A stretch of 43,394 bases of DNA from Candidatus Hydrogenedentota bacterium. GTDB lineage: Bacteria; Hydrogenedentota; Hydrogenedentia; Hydrogenedentales; JAGMZX01. How positions within the stretch are numbered: the stretch's first letter is position 1; every line of letters begins with the position of its first letter. A program made the position numbers and the translations under genes. The DNA lies in assembly GCA_018005585.1 (NCBI GenBank), contig JAGMZX010000020.1, positions 1 through 43,394 on the forward strand, given 5' to 3'. Positions 27,913 to 37,107 of this stretch are shown piece after piece. Under the pieces are notes generated by a model. It was not told the origin of the DNA and did no database searches. It saw only the letters and a program-made list of their open reading frames with translations.

Positions 27913-28938
27913 ATGACGCGCGCGGCGACTTCGAAGGGTGACAGAGGGTCTGCGCTGAAGGCCCTGCTCATCGTGGTGATAGGCGCGGGAGTGGTCGCAC
28001 TGGCCGTCGGCCTTATCCTTTTCCGTGAACCCGCCCGGGAGACCCCGCCCCCACCATCCGCGCCGTCCGCGCCCGCGCCTGTCATTGAGGAACAGCCCGC
28101 GGCCGAGGCGCCTCGCGTAATCACCGCTCCCTATGGCAAGAGCGAGTATGCGGCCGCGATAGAAGACGGATTGACCTTTGCCGCGGAACATCATCTTTAC
28201 CATCGCCGGGATTGGCAGATCTACTGTATCCTGGACTTTTTGCGGCGGAAATTCGGGCTGGATGATAAATACGAGATAGCGAATACGTGCCCTCCGGAGT
28301 TGCTGGAGGTGGAGGACCGCAAGACAGCGCACCTGCTTGGCCGATTCGTGGACCCGGCGCACCGTATCGAACAGGCAGACCTTGACGCGGCCGGCGACCC
28401 AATCACGGAGACGATGGCGCGCACGATGTACTGCGACTTGTATCCGGTCGATGCCGCTTTCGTGGACCGGACTCTGTCCATTATTGCCCAGGCAACTCCG
28501 CCCGACAATCAGCTCGCCGGTTACGTGAAGACCCATTTCATCATGAGTCTTCAATGGCTCGCGGAAAACGGCTGCGCAGGCGCGTTTCCCCAGATTCTCG
28601 CGGCGCGAGACAGCTTCGCGGACGTGCTGTGCGGCATCGTAGAGCAAGAGAAGGCAAGTACGGACCTCGCTTTTGAAGCGATGGCATTCCTGTTCTATCT
28701 GGGTTTCGGGGACCGCGTGAACGAGGCGTGGGTGGCAGTCCTGGCCACGCGACAATTGCCAAGCGGCGGGTGGGTTTACGATCCCGAGCAAAACCGCGAT
28801 GACCCGGGACACGGCCACCCGACGGTCCTGGCGGTCTGGGTGCTGCTGGAACACGCCCTGCCGGATACGCCGCATATGCCCTGGCTGGGCCGCGCCGGCG
28901 ATGACGCGTCCTCGGGAAAGACCGGTCCGGGTCAGTAG
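27913..28938 (+). CDS. Membrane-anchored helical protein of unknown function
   Basis: The 341-residue product has a short basic start, one membrane helix (about 15-36), a Pro/Ala-rich linker (40-70) and a helical domain (75-315), placing the bulk outside the cytoplasm. The stretch near 281-313 (QLPSGGWVYDPEQ..., then HPTVLAVWVLLEHAL) resembles the repeats of terpenoid-cyclase-like alpha/alpha toroids, where a QxxxGGW motif precedes a Thr-rich helix. This is a fold-level hint only. Several Cys residues (105, 126, 174, 221, 240) could form disulfides. The ATG has AAGGAG nine bases upstream. No catalytic motif or partner was found. Confidence 0.75.
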   Translation: MTRAATSKGDRGSALKALLIVVIGAGVVALAVGLILFREPARETPPPPSAPSAPAPVIEEQPAAEAPRVITAPYGKSEYAAAIEDGLTFAAEHHLYHRRDWQIYCILDFLRRKFGLDDKYEIANTCPPELLEVEDRKTAHLLGRFVDPAHRIEQADLDAAGDPITETMARTMYCDLYPVDAAFVDRTLSIIAQATPPDNQLAGYVKTHFIMSLQWLAENGCAGAFPQILAARDSFADVLCGIVEQEKASTDLAFEAMAFLFYLGFGDRVNEAWVAVLATRQLPSGGWVYDPEQNRDDPGHGHPTVLAVWVLLEHALPDTPHMPWLGRAGDDASSGKTGPGQ

Positions 28939-28950
28939 AAAGTACGGTTA

Positions 28951-28979
28951 TTGACAAACTTCCGGAGCTCATGTAGGAT
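28951..28979 (+). promoter_or_regulatory. Promoter of the giant surface protein gene
   Basis: TTGACA (28951-28956), a 17-base spacer, then TAGGAT (28974-28979) gives six and four matches to the sigma-70 consensus boxes. It starts 12 bases after the stop codon of the preceding gene, so transcription would begin near 28986. Confidence 0.7.
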
Positions 28980-28985
28980 GCTGAC

Positions 28986-29232
28986 GGCGCAATAGAAGCC
29001 GTGAAGGTTTAGATTTAGAGGCATCAGGCTGCAGGTGATCGTATCGCTTTGTGGTGCGGTCTGTGAATATGTCCGCGGGGTTGGGTAGTTGGATGTTGGT
29101 TTCGTATCTTGGGTGGGCGGCCGTGACGTCCCCCGGGAATAATAGTGTTCAGGGTATCATGGTTCATAGGCAACATCAGTGCCGAGACCTCGGCGACCGG
29201 GTGTCCGGGGTATCGGGAAAAGGAATCAGCCG
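28986..29232 (+). other. Long 5' leader of the giant surface protein gene
   Basis: If the upstream promoter is used, the mRNA has a leader of nearly 250 bases. It is rich in T and G and lacks an obvious riboswitch core. A frame from a GTG at 29051 (61 codons) ends in a TGA that overlaps the giant gene's ATG (ATGA, 29233-29236), the geometry of a coupled leader ORF. It has no clear ribosome site of its own, so I do not call it a gene. Confidence 0.4.
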
Positions 29233-32200
29233 ATGAAGAAGCGCATTCTGGTACTGTGTTTGACGCTGATAGCGGCGGCGCCGGGGCTGGCTTACGCGCA
29301 GTATGATTTCGACGCCATACTGACGAACCTGCCCGCGCGGCTAGATGTGGCCACGGTCAACAACTGGTCCGCCGGCGCGCAGGTCTGGCAGTACGTCGTG
29401 CCCAACGGGTCGGGGACTTGGCAACAACTCAGCGCAACGTTTGTTGGCCAGGACCATACGGGCGACGGCATCGACGACGACGACCAGCTCGCGCTGCTGG
29501 CCAAGATTCTGAATAATGACGCGTGCACGCGGGCGTTGCTTGGCGACGCCAAGATGAACGCCATCCAAGCGGCCTTCGCCGCCAATGTTGCGCGTGTTCA
29601 GCAATTCGAGTTGAGCATCTGCCTGGAAATCCTGAACTCCACCAGGATCAGCGCGCGCATTGACTCCGGTATTACCTTCATCGGCTGCATATCCCTCAGC
29701 AACCGGCCCGCATGGATGGGCAATACCTATATCACCACGGGCGCGCCGGCAACCTTAAGCATTACCGTGGATACGGGGATTATCGGCAATTACACCCTGA
29801 ATCAGTCCGCCGACATCCCCAGTCTGTGGGGCGGCGACGGCATTCTGGAGGCAGTGAACACGGGTTTCTCCGGCGATATCGCGAACCTGCTCGCGGCGTG
29901 GCTGACCATAGGCGACCAGAATAACGTGGACTACATGCAGGCCGTAATTGCGCAGGTTTTCGCCCGGGGCGTGCTTCCGAACATCGCCACCATTATTCTC
30001 GACGCAATAGGCAAGAGCGGCGAGAAGCAAGGATGGGATATTGACGAGGAGACCCTTGCATACACCATTAATTCAAAGAATTACGACCTGCCCGCACAAG
30101 GCGACATAAACATCGACGTCACGTTCCCCTCGCCGGGCTATCAGATTCAAATCGGGGACGGGTGCGGCTCCCCGGACTACGAGTACGTCAGAATACTCCG
30201 CTTCGTAGGCAGGATTTTGGGGAGTTGCGTCGAAAACGGGCTTGAAGGCTGGTTGGGCAATTATCAAGCAAACGGGAACGGGTTTGTTGGGTATCCGGGG
30301 TGGCTCTCAGCGGCGGGCAGCCTGAACGAGATCGGAGCGATAAACGTCCTTTCCTATACGAATTATGGCCGCGACCGCACTTCGTTCTTCTTGAACGAAT
30401 GGGCGGGGTACCCGGCCCTCGGGTTCAACCCGCAGCCGCAGAGCCCCGTCTCCGCCCTCAACTACGGCGGCTCCAACTGGAACTTCGGCGCGAGTCTGCA
30501 ACTGACGCCGTCGGGGCTTGCCGACGTGACCCAACCGACCAATTATCAGTGGCAGTGGTGGAACGGCAGCGCATGGGAGAACATCGCGGGCGCGACGACG
30601 CTCGGCTGGACGCTGCCGCTCAACTTCCTGGGCACGCGCAGCTACCGCGTGACCGTGACGGCGCCGAACGGCGCGTGCGGTTCCGGAACCAGCAGCGCCG
30701 CGAACGTGGAAGTGGTCCCGCCACCAATCAATATCACGGACCAGCCGGACGGCGCGACCGTGACTTACGGGAACAACTACGGCCTGAGCGTGGCGGCGAA
30801 CATCGCCGTCGGCGGGTTGACCTATCAGTGGCAATTGAACGGCGGTGATATCCCCAGCGCAACCGGCGCCAGCTACACCATCACCAACGCCGATTTCGGC
30901 GATGAGGGTTACTATCGCTGCGTCATCACCTCGGACACGTTCCCCGGCCACCAGCGGATTTCGGACCAGGCGTTCGTGGACGTCGAAGCGCCGCCGATTA
31001 CCGTAACCGTGCAGCCGTCGGGCGCCACGATACCGGAAGGCGGCTCGCACCTCCTGCAGACGGACGCAACCATCTCCACCGGCGGCCTGACCTACCAGTG
31101 GCAATTGAACGGGTCGGACATACCGGGCGCAGCCGGCAAGACCTACAGCATCACGAACGCGGGCGGCGACGACCAGGGCAACTACCGGTGCCGCATTACG
31201 TCCGACACCTTCCCGGGCCACTTGACGTACAGCAACACGGTCTTCGTGCGCGTGGGCACGGCCTTGGTCTTCTACGTGGACCAGCAAAGCCCGGCCGCGC
31301 CAGGCACGGAAGACGGCACATCGTGGGATACGGCCTTCAAAACCATCCAGGAGGGCGTCGACGCCGCATGGGGCGCGGGCGGCGGCGAAGTCTGGGTGGC
31401 GGGCGGGCCGCAACCCGGCGGTTACGTGTATGACGAAGTGCGCACGGAACCGTGGGGCAACCCGCCGGTTACGGGTTCGCTCGTGCTGAAGGACGGCGTC
31501 GAACTCTATGGCGGTTTCGAAGGCTACTGGGGCCGCAAGGAAGTGACCCGCTCGCAGCGCGGCGTACGGCGCGCCATCACCGTCATCGACGGCTCCGTGG
31601 CGCGCGGCGGCGTGCCCGCGTATCACGTCGTGGTTATCGGTAGAGAAAGCGACCCGAGTGGCGGCGTGCGCCTCGATGGCTTCGACATCAGCGGCGGCAA
31701 CGCGGCAGGCACCGCGGGCGCTTACCACACGTGGCGCGGCGGCGGCGTGTACAACTGGCTGTCCAGCCCGACGATTGCGAACTGCACGTTCTACGGGAAC
31801 GCAGCAGCGATATCGGGCGGCGCCATCGCGAACGAAGGCATCGACGGCGTAATTACGCCGACGCCCGAGATCGTGAATTGCGTGTTCTTCACCAACCATG
31901 CGGACCGGCAGGCCGACGACAACTTGCCGCCGAATCCCATTCGCGGCGGCGGCGCCATCTTCAACGACTTCGCCGCGCCGAAGATCACGTACTGCACGCT
32001 CACGCTGAACTCGCTCGGCACACCGGCCTACACCCCGTTCGGCAATCTGAGCGGCGGCATCTACGACTGGGAGTCCGCACCCGCGGTGAACAGCTGCATC
32101 GTTTGGGCGAACGCGGGCGGGGGCATCCAGGACCAGGGCGCATTGGGCAGCACCAACGCCGCCATAGTGACCTACACGGATGCTCAGGCGCCGGCCGTCG

Positions 32201-34542
32201 GCCCGGGTCCGGGCAACATCAGCGTTGACCCCGTGTTCCTGACCCCCGCGGGTCAGGAATTCGAACTGACTCCGGCGGTCTCTCCGTGCATCGACGCGGG
32301 CGACCCGGCCAACCCGGCGCCGCTGCGCGACCTGCCGGGCGCGCCGCGGCCGCAACAGGCCCTCGTCGACATGGGCGCGTATGAATACGTGCCTGTGGGG
32401 CCCGTGGCAATGTGCCAGAACCTTACGCTGCCGTTGGATGAGTCCTCGCAGGCGGTAGTGACGCCGCAGATGGTTCGCGACCCGGCCATGCCGGTGCCCG
32501 CGGGCGGTCAGTGGCGCATCAAGATCGACAATGGCGGCACGCCGGGGTACTCGCTGACGTTCGGTTGCGATGACCTCGGCCCGCAGCCGGTCACGCTGAC
32601 CGTGATCGATTATCACGGTCAGACCGACACGTGCACGGCAACGGTAACCATCACGGATGAAGAGCCGCCTGTCGCGGCGTGCAAGGACATCACCGTGCAG
32701 TTGGACGGCACGGGCGCGGCGTCGATCACGCCGCAGGATGTGGACAACGGCAGCACCGACAACTGCGGCATCGACTGGGGCTCGAGCACGGCCGTGCCCG
32801 ACACCTTTGCTTGCGCCGACATCGAGGATTCGCCGATCACCGTGACGCTTACGGTCGTCGACCTGGACGGCAACAGCGATACGTGCCTGGCGCAGGTTAC
32901 AGTGGAAGACACGCTCGCTCCCGTGATGGCGTGCAAGGACATCTCGGTCGACCTGGATGCCTCAGGCAACGCTTCGATCGGGACGGCAGACGTGGACAAC
33001 GGGACGGCGGATAATTGCGACACGGCCCTCGACCTGTCGCTCGACGTCAGTTCGTTCACGTGCGCCAACCTGGGCCCGAACACCGTCGTGTTGACGGCCG
33101 AAGACGATTACGCAAACAGCGACACCTGCTCCGCGATTGTGACGGTCAATGACGTGACGCCCGCGGTGATCACGCTGAACGGCGACGCCTACGTCGAAGT
33201 TCCGAAGGGCGATGCGTATACCGAACTGGGCGCCGTTGCCGATGACGCCTGCGACGGGCAGCAGCCGGCAGTCGTCGGCGGCGACGTCGTGGATGTGAAC
33301 ACGCTCGGCTTCTACACGGTGGACTACGACTACACCGACGGCAGCGGCAACGTCTCCACGACGGTGTCGCGCACGGTGCGCGTGGTGCCGAGGCCCGTTA
33401 TCACCATCATCGGCTCCAACCCGGCGACGGTGGAGTGCAAGGGCGTCTACAACGACGACGGGGCAACGGCGTTCGACGATGTGGACGGCGACCTCACGGC
33501 TAGCATTATCACAACCGGTCTGCCGGTCGACACCACCTACACGGGCAATTACCCGGTCGTCTACAGCGTCACGAACAGCTTCGGCGTCACAACCGAAGAA
33601 ACCCGCATTGTCCAGGTCGTGGACAGCGTCGCGCCGGTCTTCAGCGTAATTGGGCCCACCACGTTCTATGTCGTGAGGGGTACCACGTGGACCGCGCCGG
33701 CAATCACCGCGTCTGACGATTGCGACGGCCCGACCATCCTGTTCAGTCTGGTCATCGGCGGCGATTACCCGGTACCCACGGACACCCTGGGCGATTACAC
33801 CGTCACGTTTGACTTGTCGGACCGCTACGGCAACTCGGCGCCGACGGTTTATCTCACGGTCCACGTGTATGACCCGCTGGCGTTCCCGGTGCAGCCACAG
33901 GATGACGAGGCCTATGTGGACGACCCGGCCTTCGACCTGTCGGCAGAGTTCGCGGGCGGCTACAACGCGACCACGTACGAGTGGTCCCGCGTGGAAGACT
34001 CCACGACGACCCCGCTCGGCGTCCAGCCGGTCACGGGCAATACGGTCACGATCACGGTCGACCCGGCTACGGTGGGTGTTGGCCAGTACCAGTACTTCGT
34101 GCGCGTCACCGACGAAGTCGGCACGACACAGTCGGATTCCGCCGACGTGGCGGTCGCCAACCACATGAGCATCACCGATGACATCGACAGTGCGGAGGTG
34201 GTCATCGGGTCGTCCCACGACATGACCATCGTGGTGGACGGCGGCCTCGGCACGCTGACGTACGAGTGGTACAAGGACGACGGCCTGAAGGTGATGCAGT
34301 TGCTGCTGAACGGCGGCAATATCTCCGGCGCCGATACGGCCACGTTAACCATCGACCCGTTCAACGCCGGCGACGCGGGCGACTACCAGGTGGTCGTCTC
34401 GGATAACTACGAGTCGTTACCGTCGAACGTCGCGACGCTGACGGCGTCGGCGGGCGTGCCGGCCGCGGGCGCCCTCGGTCTGGCGGTGTTGAGCGCGTTG
34501 AGCGCGTTGGGCGGCGCGATGGCGCTGCGGCGGAGGAAGTAG
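29233..34542 (+). CDS. Giant multidomain secreted surface protein with C-terminal sorting tail
   Basis: The 1769-residue protein starts at an ATG with AAGGA upstream and a Sec signal peptide (KKRILVLCLTLIAAAPGLAYA). A unique N-terminal region (27-400) follows, with an EF-hand-like loop DHTGDGIDDDDQ. Next come Ig-like domains (about 400-675, two with a repeated YQWQLNG core) and a right-handed beta-helix, pectate-lyase-like (about 679-1054, ending in the DMGAYEY run of such proteins). HYR-like repeats (about 1056-1306, CKDITV..LD and DNG..DNC), three DUF5011-like repeats (about 1311-1545) and two more Ig-like domains complete the body. The last 30 residues are VPAAG, a hydrophobic helix and RRRK, the plan of a PEP-CTERM-like sorting tail. 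It is probably a surface adhesin or carbohydrate-binding protein; ligand unknown. Confidence 0.9.
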   Translation: MKKRILVLCLTLIAAAPGLAYAQYDFDAILTNLPARLDVATVNNWSAGAQVWQYVVPNGSGTWQQLSATFVGQDHTGDGIDDDDQLALLAKILNNDACTRALLGDAKMNAIQAAFAANVARVQQFELSICLEILNSTRISARIDSGITFIGCISLSNRPAWMGNTYITTGAPATLSITVDTGIIGNYTLNQSADIPSLWGGDGILEAVNTGFSGDIANLLAAWLTIGDQNNVDYMQAVIAQVFARGVLPNIATIILDAIGKSGEKQGWDIDEETLAYTINSKNYDLPAQGDINIDVTFPSPGYQIQIGDGCGSPDYEYVRILRFVGRILGSCVENGLEGWLGNYQANGNGFVGYPGWLSAAGSLNEIGAINVLSYTNYGRDRTSFFLNEWAGYPALGFNPQPQSPVSALNYGGSNWNFGASLQLTPSGLADVTQPTNYQWQWWNGSAWENIAGATTLGWTLPLNFLGTRSYRVTVTAPNGACGSGTSSAANVEVVPPPINITDQPDGATVTYGNNYGLSVAANIAVGGLTYQWQLNGGDIPSATGASYTITNADFGDEGYYRCVITSDTFPGHQRISDQAFVDVEAPPITVTVQPSGATIPEGGSHLLQTDATISTGGLTYQWQLNGSDIPGAAGKTYSITNAGGDDQGNYRCRITSDTFPGHLTYSNTVFVRVGTALVFYVDQQSPAAPGTEDGTSWDTAFKTIQEGVDAAWGAGGGEVWVAGGPQPGGYVYDEVRTEPWGNPPVTGSLVLKDGVELYGGFEGYWGRKEVTRSQRGVRRAITVIDGSVARGGVPAYHVVVIGRESDPSGGVRLDGFDISGGNAAGTAGAYHTWRGGGVYNWLSSPTIANCTFYGNAAAISGGAIANEGIDGVITPTPEIVNCVFFTNHADRQADDNLPPNPIRGGGAIFNDFAAPKITYCTLTLNSLGTPAYTPFGNLSGGIYDWESAPAVNSCIVWANAGGGIQDQGALGSTNAAIVTYTDAQAPAVGPGPGNISVDPVFLTPAGQEFELTPAVSPCIDAGDPANPAPLRDLPGAPRPQQALVDMGAYEYVPVGPVAMCQNLTLPLDESSQAVVTPQMVRDPAMPVPAGGQWRIKIDNGGTPGYSLTFGCDDLGPQPVTLTVIDYHGQTDTCTATVTITDEEPPVAACKDITVQLDGTGAASITPQDVDNGSTDNCGIDWGSSTAVPDTFACADIEDSPITVTLTVVDLDGNSDTCLAQVTVEDTLAPVMACKDISVDLDASGNASIGTADVDNGTADNCDTALDLSLDVSSFTCANLGPNTVVLTAEDDYANSDTCSAIVTVNDVTPAVITLNGDAYVEVPKGDAYTELGAVADDACDGQQPAVVGGDVVDVNTLGFYTVDYDYTDGSGNVSTTVSRTVRVVPRPVITIIGSNPATVECKGVYNDDGATAFDDVDGDLTASIITTGLPVDTTYTGNYPVVYSVTNSFGVTTEETRIVQVVDSVAPVFSVIGPTTFYVVRGTTWTAPAITASDDCDGPTILFSLVIGGDYPVPTDTLGDYTVTFDLSDRYGNSAPTVYLTVHVYDPLAFPVQPQDDEAYVDDPAFDLSAEFAGGYNATTYEWSRVEDSTTTPLGVQPVTGNTVTITVDPATVGVGQYQYFVRVTDEVGTTQSDSADVAVANHMSITDDIDSAEVVIGSSHDMTIVVDGGLGTLTYEWYKDDGLKVMQLLLNGGNISGADTATLTIDPFNAGDAGDYQVVVSDNYESLPSNVATLTASAGVPAAGALGLAVLSALSALGGAMALRRRK

Positions 34543-34576
34543 TATCCGCATCGGGCAATAGAGTCCGGATGACAGC

Positions 34577-34617
34577 GCGGGTTGCCGGCCCCCGCGGCCG
34601 GTAACCCGCTTCTTCTT
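34577..34617 (+). terminator. Rho-independent terminator after the giant surface gene
   Basis: Arms 34577-34590 and 34596-34609 form a 14-bp GC-rich stem with one mismatch and a 5-base loop, followed by TTCTTCTT. It lies 34 bases after the stop codon, oriented to end the giant transcript. Confidence 0.7.
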
Positions 34618-34649
34618 CAACGGGAAGCGGGAACGAGAGGAATGGAATC

Positions 34650-35270
34650 ATGGTGACAGGAGGCGAGGCGCGCTTGGCGCAACGCGCTTTGGAGACCACG
34701 CCGCAACCACGGCGCGACGGCGCGGCGGGGCGCGCGCCCTGCAAACGCGCCGCGCGCGGGCTTCGGGCCGCATTGGCGCTGGCCCCCTTCCTGGCATTGT
34801 CCGGGTGTCCGGTGGGCTATGTCATTCCGCCGTTCGACAGTTCCGGGACCTATGAAGGGTCGTGGGAAGCGGCGCTGGAAGGCTCCACGGATGAAATCCG
34901 TTGCACCTGCGCACTGGACCTGGAACAGAATCTCATCCTGGCCTTCCCGGAAGACCATGTCATCCGGGGCGTAATCACGCTGAATATGACGTGCCCGGAC
35001 GCGTCGCGCGAACTGGGGCGTCTCGGTTTTCCGGGCATCGTCCATCTGGAGATCGAGGGCGTGCAGTTGCCGGACGGGCGGCTGTACTTCGCGGCAGGCG
35101 ACTGCGCGGAATTGGTGTGCGAAGGTATCGTATTATCGGCCGTTGGCGCGGATACGGACGACGACGGCCGCATGGACACCGTGGAAGGCGCGTGGGCGTT
35201 CGGCGCGGTGTTCGCGTCGGATATCGTGATGTTGCGCGGCGTGTTGACGGCAGAAGCGGCTGGCTCCTGA
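34650..35270 (+). CDS. Lipoprotein with EF-hand-like loop, first of a tandem pair
   Basis: The 206-residue product has a long basic N-region, a hydrophobic stretch and the lipobox LSGC with Cys53 as the lipidated residue. The mature part opens with FDSSGTYEGSW and, near the C-terminus, has DTDDDGRMDTVE, a textbook 12-residue EF-hand loop pattern (acidic at 1, 3, 5, 9 and 12, Gly at 6). It is clearly paralogous to the next gene in its opening motif, central beta-strand pattern and the EF-hand-like loop. The 33-residue basic segment before the signal helix is unusually long, but no better start with a ribosome site exists. Function unknown; outer-membrane or surface location inferred. Confidence 0.8.
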   Translation: MVTGGEARLAQRALETTPQPRRDGAAGRAPCKRAARGLRAALALAPFLALSGCPVGYVIPPFDSSGTYEGSWEAALEGSTDEIRCTCALDLEQNLILAFPEDHVIRGVITLNMTCPDASRELGRLGFPGIVHLEIEGVQLPDGRLYFAAGDCAELVCEGIVLSAVGADTDDDGRMDTVEGAWAFGAVFASDIVMLRGVLTAEAAGS

Positions 35271-35278
35271 CCGCGGAC

Positions 35279-35308
35279 GGGCGGCGCGCCGCGCGAGCAG
35301 CGCCGCCC
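35279..35308 (+). other. GC-rich hairpin between the paired lipoprotein genes
   Basis: GGGCGGCGC (35279-35287) pairs with GCGCCGCCC (35300-35308) across a 12-base loop. It has no T-run, so it is not a typical terminator. It ends 17 bases before the second lipoprotein ATG and could affect mRNA stability or the expression ratio of the pair. Confidence 0.4.
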
Positions 35309-35325
35309 AGAGAAAGGAACAAGTC

Positions 35326-35871
35326 ATGTTCGGGCACAAACTCATACTCGCACTCGCGGGCGCGGCGGCATGTGTGCTGGCGGGCTGCCCGCTCTATCCG
35401 GTGCCCCCCTACAACGCGAGCGGCACCTATGAAGGCGACTGGAGCTCTTACATCCCCGTGCTCGGCGATGAGCCCGTCGTCTGCACGCTCAAACTCGAAT
35501 TCGAACAGGAAACCCTGCTGAACGTCTATCCGCTCAACCACTACATCCAAGGCAAGGTCACATTCGATTTCAGTTGCCCGTTGGTGTCGGTGCTCTTGCT
35601 CCTGCTCGGGCTGCCGCAGCAGGTTTCCTACGACATCGTCGTGGGTTCGATGCAGCCGGACGGCACGGTGAATCTGGTCTGTTCCGATAATCTGGAAGGG
35701 TTCACCAGCGTCGCGACCGTGCAGGCCGCAACCGCCGACACGGACGAGGACGGGTTCATGGATACGCTCGAAGGGACCTGGTATTTCACGGTGCCAACGG
35801 GCTCCGTGCCCGTACTGGTGGAAGGCGATTTCACGGCTGTCGTCACGGCCCGGCCCACGCCGCAGTCATAA
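35326..35871 (+). CDS. Lipoprotein with EF-hand-like loop, second of a tandem pair
   Basis: The 181-residue product has a compact lipoprotein signal peptide with lipobox LAGC (Cys21). The mature part opens with YNASGTYEGDW, matching the previous protein, and contains DTDEDGFMDTLEGTW near the C-terminus, again an EF-hand-like loop. In between is a beta-rich body with one hydrophobic stretch (LVSVLLLLLGLP). The ATG has AAGGA seven bases upstream. The pair looks like a tandem duplication that has diverged. The stop codon region overlaps the convergent oxidoreductase gene by 6 bases. No named family is recognised. Confidence 0.82.
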   Translation: MFGHKLILALAGAAACVLAGCPLYPVPPYNASGTYEGDWSSYIPVLGDEPVVCTLKLEFEQETLLNVYPLNHYIQGKVTFDFSCPLVSVLLLLLGLPQQVSYDIVVGSMQPDGTVNLVCSDNLEGFTSVATVQAATADTDEDGFMDTLEGTWYFTVPTGSVPVLVEGDFTAVVTARPTPQS

Positions 35872-36918
35872 CGGGAACGCGACCCGCCGCCCTTCGGCGG
35901 CTGCCTGGTAAGCTCCAAGAATCATCTCGGTCGCGATGCGCCCCTCTTCCGCGCCAACGACCGGCGGCGTCTCGTGGAGCAGGCTGTCCACCCAAGGCCG
36001 CGCCACGGCGCGGATGCGTTCGCCGTGATTGGGCGGCACGGGCACGTCCAACGCTTCCCAGGCGGCCTGACCGTAGCGGAACATCTTGAGCGCGGGTCCG
36101 TCCGGGCAACGCGGCACGGCGCAGGAGGGCGCGTCCCCGTAGTTCTGGACAAGACACCCGCGCGCGCCATAGATTTCCGTCGTGTTTTCCGCGGCCAGCA
36201 CCGTGGAACTGTTGAGGAGGATGCCCATTTCCCCGCGCCGGAAGCGAAACACGGCCACGCCGTTGTCGTCCGGCGCGACATGCGTGACCACGTTGTCAAT
36301 CTCCGCAATGACGCTCACTGGCCGGCCCAGCATCCAATGAAACCAATCCGCCGCATGCACGGCGTCGTCCATGAACATGCCCTTGTTCTTGGCCGCTTCC
36401 GTATGCCACTTGGTCCACCCCGATACGAAGCCGGGATCGAGCAGGCACCCAATGCAGTGGCGGCGGCGCACTACCGCGATGGGCCCGAGCGCGCCGGACC
36501 GCAGGATTTCACGCATGCGCTGGTTGGCCGGGTCGTGGCGCATCTGAAACGCAACCGTGAAATGGATGCCCGCGCGGCGGGCGGCGGCGATGATGCCGTC
36601 GCAGGCCTCGAGCGTAAAAGCAAGCGGCTTCTGCAGCAGGATATGCTTGCCCGCTTGCGCGGCGGCGACTGCGAGTTCCTCATGGCGGCTCGTTTCCACG
36701 CCGACCATGACCGCCTGGACCGACGGGTCGCTGAGCACGTCCTCGACATGCGGCGTGTAGCGCATGCCCGCGCCTGCGCAAACGGCGCTGCCCCGCGCCT
36801 CATTATCGTCGTAGGCGCTCACGAGCCTCACGTCGTCGAAGTGCCTCATCACGTCGACATAGGTTTGGACGTGTCCGTGGGCGAAGCTCAGGACGCCGAT
36901 GCCGATGGGAGCGCGCAT
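35866..36918 (-). CDS. Gfo/Idh/MocA family oxidoreductase
   Basis: The 350-residue protein has an N-terminal NAD(P)-binding domain (IGIGVLSFAHGHVQTYVDVMR, a variant of the Gly-rich loop) and the family's EKP motif as QKP in HILLQKPLAFTLEA. The C-terminal alpha/beta domain includes MFMDDAVHAADWFHWMLG, where Asp and His are the usual active-site positions. Family members are sugar or inositol dehydrogenases and related enzymes; the substrate is not predictable. The ATG at 36918 has GAGGAA seven bases upstream, and the 66 residues that an earlier in-frame start would add are not family-like. Confidence 0.9.
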   Translation of the reverse strand: MRAPIGIGVLSFAHGHVQTYVDVMRHFDDVRLVSAYDDNEARGSAVCAGAGMRYTPHVEDVLSDPSVQAVMVGVETSRHEELAVAAAQAGKHILLQKPLAFTLEACDGIIAAARRAGIHFTVAFQMRHDPANQRMREILRSGALGPIAVVRRRHCIGCLLDPGFVSGWTKWHTEAAKNKGMFMDDAVHAADWFHWMLGRPVSVIAEIDNVVTHVAPDDNGVAVFRFRRGEMGILLNSSTVLAAENTTEIYGARGCLVQNYGDAPSCAVPRCPDGPALKMFRYGQAAWEALDVPVPPNHGERIRAVARPWVDSLLHETPPVVGAEEGRIATEMILGAYQAAAEGRRVAFPL

Positions 36919-36969
36919 TTCTTGTTCCTCGCTGTGCGGCGGCGCCGCGAGCATAGCGTAATGGGCGCT

Positions 36970-36999
36970 TTGGGATAAAATCGGGCGTTCGGATAGGAT
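36970..36999 (+). promoter_or_regulatory. Candidate promoter of the NAD salvage cluster
   Basis: TTGGGA (36970-36975), an 18-base spacer and TAGGAT (36994-36999) each match four of six consensus bases. It lies about 110 bases before the Nudix gene in the divergent region shared with the oxidoreductase gene. Confidence 0.4.
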
Positions 37000-37107
37000 A
37001 CAGCGCGGGCAGGCAACGCCCGCGGCGGCCCTGAAACGGAACCGGCCCGTCCGGGTGACCCCGGGCGTTTGTCCCGTGCGGGCGGAATCAAGACTGGAGT
37101 AACATTG

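Noticed and set aside
29051-29236. 61-codon leader ORF before the giant gene as a real gene
   Set aside because: The ATGA overlap is suggestive, but there is no clear ribosome site and the peptide is not protein-like; kept only as a finding.
30307-32616. 769-codon open frame opposite the giant surface gene
   Set aside because: Arg/Val/His-rich shadow; the plus strand has signal peptide, repeats and domains.
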